NCBI GenBank assembly: GCA_937892955.1 | Contig: CALBKH010000114.1 | Coordinates: 1-16,954 of the forward strand | DNA length: 16,954 nucleotides | Direction: 5' to 3' | Source: an uncultured Alphaproteobacteria bacterium | GTDB lineage: Bacteria; Pseudomonadota; Alphaproteobacteria; Rhizobiales; Ancalomicrobiaceae | Shown here: positions 1-9,666 of the stretch, piece by piece | Position numbering within the stretch: the stretch's first letter is position 1 | Layout of the letters: each line of letters opens with the position of its first letter | Translations under genes and position numbers: made by a program | The notes under the pieces: model-generated | The model's database searches: none | Told to the model about the DNA's origin: nothing | Seen by the model: the letters and a program-made list of their open reading frames with translations, nothing else

Positions 1-628
1 CGGACGGTTTCAACACTCTCTTCGGTCTGACCGAATTCAGTGACCTTCAACACCTCTCCAGGACCGCTCGCAACCCCCTCTCGGGAGCCGCTCTCGACCT
101 TGCGGAGCGAAGGATTTCGTCGCCAGCAGCGTGTGCCGCCGTCGTTGGAGCGGGTTATAGGCCCCTCTTTTCTCCCCGTCAACACCTTCCGCGAAAATTC
201 CGCGAATTTTTCGCCGGCTCCCCGGAAATGGCGGAAAACTGCGCTGTTTCAGTCGGTTGCGTTATCGCGGAGGGGCCGCTCGCTCGGCCCGCGAGGTCCC
301 GATCCGGCCGAAGAACCCGCCTTTCCCAGCCCTTCCGACGCCGATCTCGACGGTCTCGCGCCGATTTCGGCAGAATGCCCGACGCACGGGCCGGCCGACC
401 GACCGGACCTCCCTCGTCTCCCCGGCTCGCGGTCGGCTCGACGTCGGGACGTACGCCCACGGCGCTCGCGCGTTCCCGCTTTCCGCGCCGGATCTGCGGC
501 TTCTTCCGGCGAGACGTTGACGCGCCACGCGCGCGAAGGCACTTTCGCAGACGGTGCTTCGCCACGGTGACCGCGGCGATTCACGGTGAGTCCCCGGCGC
601 TTCGGCGCGCCGCCGACGCGGAACCGCC
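1..628. other. Gene-free left flank with scattered stem-loops
   Basis: No reading frame here resembles a protein. Several frames are open on both strands, but their translations are Arg/Ser/Pro-rich, as expected from random GC-rich DNA, and none has a convincing ribosome binding site. Positions 1-180 are less GC-rich than the rest and may be the downstream spacer or leader of a gene outside the window. Visible structure includes an AT-rich hairpin at 191-214 and a 6-bp hairpin at 273-290 (GGGCCG, 6-nt loop, CGGCCC). A TTGACG hexamer at 517-522 could be a -35 element for the downstream peptidase, but nothing at the expected -10 position is convincing. Confidence 0.6.
191..214. repeat. AT-rich inverted repeat (hairpin)
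   Basis: GCGAAAATTC (191-200) pairs with GAATTTTTCGC (204-214) around a 3-base CGC loop, with one extra T bulged in the right arm. The AT content stands out against the flanking GC-rich DNA. It could be a terminator for a gene left of the window or a regulatory dyad; no neighbouring gene fixes its role. Confidence 0.4.
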
Positions 629-736
629 ATGATCGGCGGTCAGAAGCGACGGGATGTGCCGCCACGCGATGATTCTCGCGACGGCATCGAGCCTCGTTCG
701 ATCTCGACGAGAGCGGACCATGAACCGAGAGGTATG

Positions 737-2740
737 ATGAGACACGGGCCGAGGCCGGAGGGACGCGACGGGATCGATCTCGGCGACGACGTGCCGTTGC
801 ACGTCGACGGCGGCGTCGATCGTTTCGACCGGCGCGCCGTGTCGCTGCGCTGGCTGACCGGCACCGTCCTCACCGCCCTCACCTCCACCTTCCTGATGGG
901 TGGCGCCCTCTACGTCGCCCTCGACGGCCGCCACACGCTCGCCGCGGTACCGGCCGAACTGTCGACGCCGGTCGATCGGACGGAGAAGACCGAGGCCCCG
1001 ATCGTGATGGGCACCGGCGTTCTCGCCAAGGCCGATCGTCTACCGCGCCTCAACGAGCGCGTCGGCACACGCCAGGTGTTGAACCTCTCGACGCTGACCC
1101 GCATCGGCGATCGCGATCTCGTCCGCGTCCGCCCTTTCGTCCGCGTCTCCGCGCCGCTGACCATGCGCAAGGCCGACACCACCGCCGAGATCCCGCCCTT
1201 CAATCCGCTGAAGGTCTTCGCCGACGCCGACATCCTCTCCGGACGCTCCTCCGGCGCCAAGAACCCGTCCTTCTACGACGCCGACGTCGAAGGCGAGATC
1301 ACGCTACGGACGCGCGACCTGCCCTCCGACACCGCCAACTTCGATCCCGACGTCGTCATGGTGGCCGCCGAAGTCGAGCGCATCGTCGCCGATCAGGCCC
1401 GCTTCCTCTCCGACGGCTCGATCCAGACCGCCGCTCTGCCGGTTTCCGACGGCTCCTCCTTCGGTGTCTTCTCGGCTCCCGCCGGCGTCACCTCGGCGCT
1501 CGCCATGCGCATCGTTCCGGAGAACGTCTCGTTCTTCCCCAAGAGCGACAGCGAGCTGGGCGGCGCTCAGACCGGCAACGGCCTCGACGAGAAGACCGTC
1601 ACCGTCGACCGCAACGACACGCTGAAGTCGTTGATCAAGGACGCCGGGGGTGACGACAAGACGGTGACCGACGTCGCCAAGGCACTGGCCAAGAGCTTCG
1701 ACATCCGCGGCCTCGAGCAGGGTCAGAAGATCCGTATCGGCACCGCCAAGATCGACCTCTCCGAGAAGTTGAAGCCAGTCCGCGTCTCGATCTACGGTCG
1801 CGACGGCGCCCATCTCGGCACCGTGGCGCTCGACGACTACGGCGCTTTCGTCGGCGCCGAGGAACCCGGGGTCGGCACCGACGCCGCCGCGGAGGACGAA
1901 GACGAGACCGTCGCCGAAGCCAGCGGCGTGCCCTCGCTCTATTACAGCCTCTACCAGACGGCGCTCGACAACCAGATCTCGCGCAAGCTGATCAAGCAGT
2001 TGGTCGACATCTACTCCTTCGACGTCGATTTCAATCAGCGGGTCAAGCACGGCGATCAGTTCGAAGTGCTCTACACGTCCGACGACGACGACGGCGACCC
2101 GAAGACCTCGCAGGAGATCCTCTATGCGGCGATCTCGGTCGCCGGCCAGCCGCGGAAGTATTATCGCTACCGTTCGCCCGACGACGGATCCGTCGACTAC
2201 TACGACGAGACCGGAAAGAGCGCCAAGAAGTTCCTGATGCGCAAGCCGATGGACGGCGGCATCTACCGATCCGGATTCGGCGGCCGCCGTCACCCGGTCT
2301 ACCGCTACTATCGCATGCACACCGGCGTCGATTGGGCGGCTCCCAGCGGAACGCCGATCTTCGCGTCGGGCAACGGCACCGTCGTCGACGCCGGCTGGAA
2401 GGGCGGTTACGGGCGTTATGTCCGTCTCCAACACAACAACGGCTATGAAACCGGCTACGGTCACATGTCCGGCTTCGCCCGCGGCATCGAGAAGGGCGTT
2501 CGCGTCCGCCAGGGCCAGATCATCGGCTACGTCGGCTCCACCGGCGTCTCCACCGGACCGCATCTCCACTACGAGGTGTTGATCAACTCCGCCTTCGTCG
2601 ACCCGATGCGCGTGAAACTGCCGCGTGGCAAGGAACTCGGCGGTCCGGTGCTCGCCGAGTTCAAACGCGAGCGCGAGCGCATCGACGCGTTGATGTCGAA
2701 GTCGCCGATCATGAACAAGCTCGCCTCGAGCATGAACTGA
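737..2740 (+). CDS. Membrane-anchored M23 (LytM-type) metallopeptidase
   Basis: This is a 667-residue envelope protein with a zinc endopeptidase domain of the M23 family, which cuts peptidoglycan cross-bridges or acts as a divisome/hydrolase regulator. An N-terminal cytoplasmic stretch is followed by one hydrophobic segment at about residues 39-62, placing the rest in the periplasm. A LysM/OapA-like stretch lies near residues 285-335. The C-terminal M23 domain is complete: His528 and Asp532 (HTGVD), His576 (YGHMSG), and His609 and His611 (HLHYE), so it should be catalytically active rather than a degenerate LytM activator. I chose ATG 737 because GAGAGG at 727-732 precedes it and the protein then begins close to the membrane segment. 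ATG 734 is adjacent, and a longer in-frame start at 629 (703 residues) has only a weak binding site. Family and fold are secure; the cleaved bond and partners are not known. Confidence 0.9.
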   Translation: MRHGPRPEGRDGIDLGDDVPLHVDGGVDRFDRRAVSLRWLTGTVLTALTSTFLMGGALYVALDGRHTLAAVPAELSTPVDRTEKTEAPIVMGTGVLAKADRLPRLNERVGTRQVLNLSTLTRIGDRDLVRVRPFVRVSAPLTMRKADTTAEIPPFNPLKVFADADILSGRSSGAKNPSFYDADVEGEITLRTRDLPSDTANFDPDVVMVAAEVERIVADQARFLSDGSIQTAALPVSDGSSFGVFSAPAGVTSALAMRIVPENVSFFPKSDSELGGAQTGNGLDEKTVTVDRNDTLKSLIKDAGGDDKTVTDVAKALAKSFDIRGLEQGQKIRIGTAKIDLSEKLKPVRVSIYGRDGAHLGTVALDDYGAFVGAEEPGVGTDAAAEDEDETVAEASGVPSLYYSLYQTALDNQISRKLIKQLVDIYSFDVDFNQRVKHGDQFEVLYTSDDDDGDPKTSQEILYAAISVAGQPRKYYRYRSPDDGSVDYYDETGKSAKKFLMRKPMDGGIYRSGFGGRRHPVYRYYRMHTGVDWAAPSGTPIFASGNGTVVDAGWKGGYGRYVRLQHNNGYETGYGHMSGFARGIEKGVRVRQGQIIGYVGSTGVSTGPHLHYEVLINSAFVDPMRVKLPRGKELGGPVLAEFKRERERIDALMSKSPIMNKLASSMN

Positions 2741-2801
2741 CCGCGCCGGTCGTCCCCGGAAATTTTCCATCTCGACGGCGCACGGACGATTGTTCGTGAC
2801 G

Positions 2802-2829
2802 GACGTTGCTGCGAACCTGTCGCAACGTC
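2802..2829. repeat. 8-bp inverted repeat between peptidase and hydrolase genes
   Basis: GACGTTGC (2802-2809) and GCAACGTC (2822-2829) form a perfect 8-bp dyad with a 12-base spacer. It lies about 60 bases after the M23 peptidase stop and 150 bases before the hydrolase start. No T-run follows, so it is either a weak terminator or an operator for the downstream gene. Confidence 0.3.
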
Positions 2830-2980
2830 GGCGGGTGTCGGGGGACCTCCATCCGCATCGACGCGATCCGGCCGCCTCGTTCCATCGTGGGGCGACGGGC
2901 GGTCACGGAAAGAGAAGCGGCGACGTCGCGACCCCGGGCTCGAACCGGCGCGGTGCGTACGCCGTTCGAACGAGGGGGAG

Positions 2981-4171
2981 ATGCGCATGACCTTCTGGAA
3001 GAGTTGCCTCGTCGCCGGCGTCCTCGCCGCTGCGACCTTCGCGCCGGTCGCCGCCGACGACATGATCGTCGAGAAGAAGACCTTCGCCCTACCGAGCTAC
3101 ACCACCGTCGCCGGTGCCACCATCAAGGACGTCAAGATCGGTTGGGAGGCCTACGGCACGCTCGCCGCCGACAAGTCGAACGCCATCCTGATCAATCACT
3201 TCTTCTCCGGCAACAGCCACGCCGCCGGCAAGTACAAGGCCGACGACAAGCTCCCCGGTTACTGGGACGCCATCATCGGCCCGGGCAAGGCGATCGACAC
3301 GAACAAGTACTACGTCATCTCGTCCGACACGCTGGTCAATCTCAACACCGGCCTGCCGACCACCGTCACCACCGGCCCGGCGACGGTGAACCCCGACACC
3401 GGCAAGCCCTACGGGACCACCTTCCCGGTCGTCTCGATCGCCGACTTCGTGCGGGTGGAGAAGGCGCTGGTCGAGAGTCTCGGCATCAAGAAGCTCAGGA
3501 TGGTCGCCGGCGCCTCGATGGGCGCGCTGCAGACCTACGAATGGGCCGCGTCGAACCCCGAGATGGTCGACCGCATCATGCCGGTGATCGGCACCGCATT
3601 CGCCGACGATTTCCTCGTCGGCTGGCTCGACGTCTGGGCCGACCCGATCCGAGCCGATCAGAACTGGAACGGCGGCGACTACTACGGCAAGGAACCGCCA
3701 CTCGCCGGCCTCGCCGCGGCGCTGAAGGTGGTCTCGCATCACGCCTCGCACTGGGAGATCACCGACGAGGTCAACGCCGGCGCCTGGGCCGATCCGGCGA
3801 AGGACCCGGCGAAGAGCCTCGACGCCAGGTTCAAGGTCCAGGCGACCCTCGACGCGGCCGGCGCCATCCGCGCCAAGGTCTCCGACGCCAACCACTTCCT
3901 CTATCTGGTCAAGGCCAACCAGCTCTACGCGCCCGGCGGCGCCAAGTCGCTCGACGAAGCCGCCGCCAAGATCAGGGCGCCGGCGCTGGTGATCTACCAG
4001 CCGAAGGATCTGGTCTTCCCCGGCGTCGCGGTCGAGGCGAGCATCGCCGCCCTGAAGAAGGCCGGCAACCCGGTCGAGAGCATCGTCCTCCAGGGCAAGC
4101 GCGGCCACCTCGACGGCGTCCTGTCGATGGCCCAGGCGGCCGACGCGATCCGAGCTTTCGTCGACAAGTGA
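2981..4171 (+). CDS. Exported alpha/beta hydrolase, homoserine acetyltransferase-like
   Basis: This 396-residue protein has the fold and sequence pattern of the homoserine O-acetyltransferase (MetX) branch of alpha/beta hydrolases. The nucleophile elbow reads GASMG with Ser179, followed by the probable catalytic Asp343 (QPKDLVF) and His376 (RGHLDG). An early INHFFSGNSH segment matches the oxyanion-loop region of this branch. Unlike cytosolic MetX, it begins with a charged start, a hydrophobic stretch and an Ala-rich APVAA site near residue 26, a clear Sec-type signal peptide. It therefore probably acts in the periplasm as an esterase, acyltransferase or hydrolase of unknown substrate rather than in methionine synthesis. 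GAGGGGG at 2972-2978 lies 2 bases before ATG 2981 and 8 bases before ATG 2987 (MTFWKS), so the second ATG may be the real start. It converges with the glutathione peroxidase gene at a strong palindromic terminator. Confidence 0.85.
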   Translation: MRMTFWKSCLVAGVLAAATFAPVAADDMIVEKKTFALPSYTTVAGATIKDVKIGWEAYGTLAADKSNAILINHFFSGNSHAAGKYKADDKLPGYWDAIIGPGKAIDTNKYYVISSDTLVNLNTGLPTTVTTGPATVNPDTGKPYGTTFPVVSIADFVRVEKALVESLGIKKLRMVAGASMGALQTYEWAASNPEMVDRIMPVIGTAFADDFLVGWLDVWADPIRADQNWNGGDYYGKEPPLAGLAAALKVVSHHASHWEITDEVNAGAWADPAKDPAKSLDARFKVQATLDAAGAIRAKVSDANHFLYLVKANQLYAPGGAKSLDEAAAKIRAPALVIYQPKDLVFPGVAVEASIAALKKAGNPVESIVLQGKRGHLDGVLSMAQAADAIRAFVDK

Positions 4172-4188
4172 GCCCGACGGGCGATTCC

Positions 4189-4230
4189 GCGAACGAGAAG
4201 GCCGCCCCCGGGGGCGGCCTTCTCGTTCGC
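4189..4230. terminator. Perfect 42-bp palindrome, bidirectional terminator
   Basis: The 21-base arm at 4189-4209, beginning GCGAACGAGAAGG, is the exact reverse complement of 4210-4230, with no spacer. It starts 17 bases after the hydrolase stop and ends 7 bases before the glutathione peroxidase stop on the other strand, so it serves two converging genes. The top of the stem is all G and C (five C followed by five G). CTTCTCGTT in the descending arm supplies the pyrimidines in place of a separate U-tract. The form suits intrinsic termination in both directions. Confidence 0.75.
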
Positions 4231-4237
4231 AGGTGCC

Positions 4238-4735
4238 TCATTCCCGACGCAGCGCCGTGACGATGTCGGTCTCCAGCGCTTCGGGGCTGGTGAGGGGCGC
4301 GTAGCGATCGAGCGGCCGGCCGTCCCGGCCGATCAGGAATTTGGTGAAGTTCCATTTGATTCGCCCCCCGAGCAGACCGGGAAGCGCCGAGGTCAGCCAG
4401 CGGAAGACCGGATGGGCGTCCGGGCCGTTGACCTCGACCTTCTCGAACATCTGGAAGGCGACGCCGAAGCCGGTGGTACAGGCCTCGATCGAATCGCGTT
4501 CGCCCGGCTCCTGCCCGCCGAACTGATTGCAGGGGAAGCCGAGGATGGCGAGACCCTCGGCAGCGTAGCGTTCGTGCAACGCCTCGAGGCCGGCATACTG
4601 ATGGGTGAAGCCGCAGCGGCTCGCCGTGTTGACCACCAGCACGACCTTCCCCCGATAGCGCGAGAAGTCGATCTCCTCGCCGTCGAGGGCGCGAGCCGAG
4701 AGGTCGTGGAAACCGGCGCTCTTCGAAACTGCCAC
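4238..4735 (-). CDS. Glutathione peroxidase-family peroxidase
   Basis: This 165-residue protein of the thioredoxin fold reduces hydrogen peroxide and organic hydroperoxides in the cytoplasm. The peroxidatic Cys41 sits in NTASRCGF, and the other active-site residues are present: Gln75 in FGGQEPG, and Trp128 and Asn129 in KWNFTKF. FPCNQF (residues 67-72) is the family signature. Cys86 (EACTTGFG) is at the position of the resolving cysteine in bacterial and plant members, which usually take electrons from thioredoxin rather than glutathione. It is therefore better thought of as a thioredoxin-dependent peroxidase of the BtuE type. The start codon is GTG, with GAGAGG 7 bases upstream. The gene lies downstream of clpB on the same strand, but a strong hairpin separates them and it probably has its own promoter in the 120-base gap. 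Confidence 0.92.
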   Translation of the reverse strand: MAVSKSAGFHDLSARALDGEEIDFSRYRGKVVLVVNTASRCGFTHQYAGLEALHERYAAEGLAILGFPCNQFGGQEPGERDSIEACTTGFGVAFQMFEKVEVNGPDAHPVFRWLTSALPGLLGGRIKWNFTKFLIGRDGRPLDRYAPLTSPEALETDIVTALRRE

Positions 4736-4812
4736 GTCACGCCCTCTCGCGCCGGCGACGCGAGCCCCCTCGACCGTCGGACGGCCGCGTGAACTCGCCT
4801 CGTGAAACGGAC

Positions 4813-4840
4813 CCGCCGGGGTCTCGTTCGACCCCGGCGG
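4813..4840 (-). terminator. Terminator hairpin downstream of clpB
   Basis: CCGCCGGGGTC (4813-4823) and GACCCCGGCGG (4830-4840) form a perfect 11-bp stem with a 6-base loop, 15 bases past the clpB stop. On the clpB strand it is followed by GTCCGTTTCAC, a short partly T-rich tail. It should end clpB transcripts before the glutathione peroxidase gene. Confidence 0.65.
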
Positions 4841-4855
4841 ATGGATCCTGCGGCA

Positions 4856-7450
<2,595 letters not shown>

Positions 7451-7570
7451 GTCGTTCCTCCTGGCCCGTCGCGTCTCCGCCCATTCTGGCACGGTTCGCG
7501 GCGTCTCCGGATCGATGAGCGGAGCCTCCGGCCCCCGTACGGGCGGCCGGCGAGACCCCTGTCGAAGCGG

Positions 7571-7599
7571 ATATGGGAGACGGTCCCGCGGTTTTGAAG
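7571..7599 (-). promoter_or_regulatory. RpoH (sigma-32) heat-shock promoter of clpB
   Basis: Read on the minus strand, CTTCAAA (7599-7593) is followed by a 15-base spacer and CCCATAT (7577-7571). The sigma-32 consensus is CTTGAAA and CCCCATNT with a similar spacer; the -35 differs at one base and the -10 matches the core. Transcription would begin near 7564, giving a leader of about 115 bases before ATG 7450. clpB is a classic member of the heat-shock regulon, which makes the match credible. Confidence 0.6.
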
Positions 7600-7661
7600 G
7601 GGGCCACGGGCGACTGCGTGCGACTGCGGAGGCCCGCGACGATCGCCCCGTCGCGCCGTTC

Positions 7662-7690
7662 TTGACGCGCCGCCCGCAGCCGCCTACCGC
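7662..7690 (+). promoter_or_regulatory. Candidate housekeeping promoter of the MOSC gene
   Basis: TTGACG (7662-7667, preceded by C as in the alphaproteobacterial CTTGAC -35) is followed by exactly 17 bases and TACCGC (7685-7690). The -35 is strong and the -10 is weak. The start would be near 7697, leaving about 20 bases before ATG 7717. Confidence 0.35.
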
Positions 7691-7707
7691 TCGGGCGAGA
7701 GCCCGAG
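7690..7707 (+). promoter_or_regulatory. GNRA-capped hairpin overlapping the MOSC ribosome binding site
   Basis: CTCGGGC (7690-7696) pairs with GCCCGAG (7701-7707) around a GAGA tetraloop. The right arm takes in the first three bases of the GAGGAG ribosome binding site (7705-7710), six bases before ATG 7717. If transcripts start upstream of 7690, this could limit translation. If they start at about 7697, as the nearest promoter candidate implies, the left arm is lost. Confidence 0.35.
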
Positions 7708-7716
7708 GAGAACGAC

Positions 7717-8478
7717 ATGGAACCGCAGGTCACCGCCCTCTACCGCTATCCCGTGAAGGGCTTCTCGCCCGACCCGCTCACCCGCATCGATCTCGTCGCC
7801 GGCGAGTGCATGCCTTTCGACCGCGCCTTCGCCATCGAGAACGGTCCCTCCGGCTTCGATCCGGCCGAACCGAAGCATCTGCCCAAGATGCTGTTCTTCT
7901 GCCTGATGAAGAACCCGTCGCTCGCCGAGGTCGTCACCCGCTTCGAGGCGGCGACGCTGCGCTTCGTCGTCGCCGAGCGCGACGGCCGCATCGTCTTCGA
8001 CGACAGCCTCGCGGGCGAAGCCGGCCGCGACGCCCTCGCCGCTTTCGTCGCCGAACGTTTCCCCGGCGAGGTGCGCGGCACGCCGAAGACCCTCGTCTCT
8101 CCCGGCCATTCCTTCTCCGACGTCGCCAAGAAGGTGCTGCATCTGGTCAATCTGGAGACGCTGCGCGCCCTCGAGGCGAAATTCGGCGCGCCCCTCGACC
8201 CGGTCCGCTTTCGCGGCAACGTCGTCGTCGACGGCCTGCCCGCCTTCGCCGAACTCGACTGGGCCGCGGGCAAGCGAGTGACCATCGGCACCACCCCCTT
8301 CGAGATGGTCAAGCGCACCGAACGCTGCGCCGCCACCCGCGTCGATCCGAGCCGCGGCGTGCGCGACCTCGACGTCCCGCGTTTCCTCATGGCGACGCTC
8401 GGCCATACCGATTGCGGCGTCTACCTGCGCAGTCTGGAAAACGGCCCGATCGCCGTCGGCGACGTCGTCGTGGTCTGA
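7717..8478 (+). CDS. MOSC-domain molybdenum-cofactor protein
   Basis: This 253-residue soluble protein has an N-terminal beta-barrel motif of the MOSC_N type (YPVKGFS, residues 11-17) and a C-terminal MOSC domain (FRGN at 165-168, TERCAATRVD with Cys204). MOSC domains occur in molybdenum-cofactor sulfurases, mARC and YcbX, where the conserved cysteine can ligate or sulfurate the cofactor. This version has no aminotransferase-like sulfurase domain and no ferredoxin domain, so it is a stand-alone MOSC protein whose substrate is unknown. Candidates are an N-hydroxylated-compound reductase component or a sulfur-transfer protein. The start is fixed by GAGGAG at 7705-7710. The gene diverges from clpB and converges on the DUF4167 gene; it is probably transcribed alone. 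Confidence 0.88.
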   Translation: MEPQVTALYRYPVKGFSPDPLTRIDLVAGECMPFDRAFAIENGPSGFDPAEPKHLPKMLFFCLMKNPSLAEVVTRFEAATLRFVVAERDGRIVFDDSLAGEAGRDALAAFVAERFPGEVRGTPKTLVSPGHSFSDVAKKVLHLVNLETLRALEAKFGAPLDPVRFRGNVVVDGLPAFAELDWAAGKRVTIGTTPFEMVKRTERCAATRVDPSRGVRDLDVPRFLMATLGHTDCGVYLRSLENGPIAVGDVVVV

Positions 8479-8497
8479 CTTCCTCGCACCCGATGAT

Positions 8498-8536
8498 GAA
8501 GAAGGCCCGGTGCGGTCTCCCGCCCGGGCCTTCTTC
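8498..8536. terminator. Bidirectional terminator between MOSC and DUF4167 genes
   Basis: GAAGAAGGCCCGG (8498-8510) pairs perfectly with CCGGGCCTTCTTC (8524-8536), a 13-bp stem. The loop can add four pairs (GCGG 8512-8515 with CCGC 8520-8523) capped by TCTC. It begins 19 bases after the MOSC stop and lies 38 bases from the DUF4167 stop. CTTCTTC on one strand and TTCTTC on the other give pyrimidine-rich exits. Confidence 0.7.
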
Positions 8537-8574
8537 TCATCGAGCGAGCGTGGTGCCGCGCTCGGCCGGTCCGA

Positions 8575-9558
8575 TCAATCCTCGACGGCCGCCGCGGCGC
8601 CGGCTTCCGCCGCGCCCTCTGCTTCGGCGAACTCCGGACGGCGTCCGCGACCGCGACCACCCCGGGTGCGGCGGCGCGGCGTCTCGCCCTCCTCCGCTTC
8701 CGGCGCTTCGGCCGGAGCGGCGGCAGCAGCCACCGCCGCGACGGCGGCACGCGGCGGCGCCGCGGTCAGGAAGGCCGGCAGGGCGTCGAGACGGCTCTCG
8801 TCCGCCTCCTCCCGCCCGCTCGCCTCGGCTCGACCCTCGCGCGGCTCGCGCTCGAAACGGCCCTCGCCGCGGGCATGACGTTCGCGCGGCGGACGACCGC
8901 CCTCGCCTCGGCTCTCGCTGCGCCCTTCGCCGCGGAAGTCGCCGCGACCGCGCGGGAAACGACCACGACCGCGGTCCTGGCGACGGTCGTCGCCCCGGTC
9001 GGCCACCACGCGCTCCAGCGCCGAATCGTCGACGAAGGGCTGCGGCGCATCGGTCGGCATGTAGCCGTCGCCACCTTCGACCTCGATCTGCCGGCGGAAC
9101 GGCGCGCGACCTTCGCCCCGCGGCTCACGCGGCTCTCGCTGCGTTTCGTTGCGCATCTCGGCATTGCCGTTGATGTCGCCACCGCGGCCGCGACTGTCGA
9201 AGCGGGTGTCGGCGTAGCTCTCCTCGCCCTCGTCCTCGTCGTCGTCGGACTGGATGTCGGAGCGCACCACCGGCATCGGCTGCGGCATCGCCGCCTGCGC
9301 TGCCGCGATGATGCGATAATAGTGCTCGGCGTGCTGGAGATAGCTCTCCGCCAGGACCGGATCGCCGCTCGACTGGGCGTCGCGGGCGAGAGAAACGTAT
9401 TTGTCGGCGATGTGGAGCGCGGTGCCGCGGATCTTCACGTCGGGACCGGTCGATTCGTAGGTCCGGCTCAGCGGGTTGGGCCCCTTGCGACCGGTGTTGC
9501 CACCGCCACCGCCGCCACCACGACCCCGCATCCTCTTGTTGGAATTGCCCTGTCTCAT
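8575..9558 (-). CDS. DUF4167 RG-rich, probably nucleic-acid-binding protein
   Basis: This 327-residue protein belongs to a family restricted, as far as I know, to alphaproteobacteria, with no established function. Residues 1-25 are basic and glycine-rich (NSNKRMRGR, then seven glycines). The only conserved, probably folded, part is about 26-90, including GPNPLSRTYESTGPDVKIRG and a helical AEHYYRI segment. An acidic patch (SDDDEDEGEE, 104-113) follows. Most of the rest looks disordered: an Arg/Gly-rich tract with RGRGR and RGEGR repeats at about 187-247, an Ala-rich linker, a second basic patch PRRRTRGGRGRGRR (294-307) and an Ala/Glu tail. Composition and charge suggest RNA binding, which is my inference. 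I placed the start at 9558 (MRQGNSNKR), where family members begin; the 57 in-frame codons upstream look like noncoding DNA. It lies downstream of prmC, separated by 517 bases. Confidence 0.88.
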   Translation of the reverse strand: MRQGNSNKRMRGRGGGGGGGNTGRKGPNPLSRTYESTGPDVKIRGTALHIADKYVSLARDAQSSGDPVLAESYLQHAEHYYRIIAAAQAAMPQPMPVVRSDIQSDDDEDEGEESYADTRFDSRGRGGDINGNAEMRNETQREPREPRGEGRAPFRRQIEVEGGDGYMPTDAPQPFVDDSALERVVADRGDDRRQDRGRGRFPRGRGDFRGEGRSESRGEGGRPPRERHARGEGRFEREPREGRAEASGREEADESRLDALPAFLTAAPPRAAVAAVAAAAAPAEAPEAEEGETPRRRTRGGRGRGRRPEFAEAEGAAEAGAAAAVED

Positions 9559-9617
9559 CCTGCTGCGATCTCGTCCGAGGAAAAAACGCCGCCGGCGCCA
9601 TCGCGACCGTCGGTTCG

Positions 9618-9638
9618 GCCCGCCCTCGAGGGTCGGGC
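9618..9638 (-). repeat. Hairpin in DUF4167 leader (proximal)
   Basis: GCCCGCCCTC (9618-9627) pairs with GAGGG-T-CGGGC (9628-9638), ten pairs with a single bulged T and a CTCGAG centre. It lies 60 bases upstream of the DUF4167 start codon. Confidence 0.35.
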
Positions 9639-9646
9639 GCCATGCA

Positions 9647-9666
9647 CTCCGGATCACCATCCGGAG
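9647..9666 (-). repeat. Hairpin in DUF4167 leader (distal)
   Basis: CTCCGGAT (9647-9654) and ATCCGGAG (9659-9666) form a perfect 8-bp stem with a CACC loop (GGTG on the transcribed strand). It is eight bases from the adjacent hairpin, so the two form a paired structure in any transcript running into the DUF4167 gene. Confidence 0.4.

Noticed and set aside
40..570. 176-codon open frame in the left flank
   Set aside because: It has no family resemblance, is Arg/Ser/Pro-rich, and is matched by equally long frames on the opposite strand; typical of noncoding GC-rich DNA.
2930..2975. CTCGAACC...GTTCGAA resembling a tRNA T-arm
   Set aside because: No acceptor stem, anticodon arm or CCA-side pairing can be built around it.
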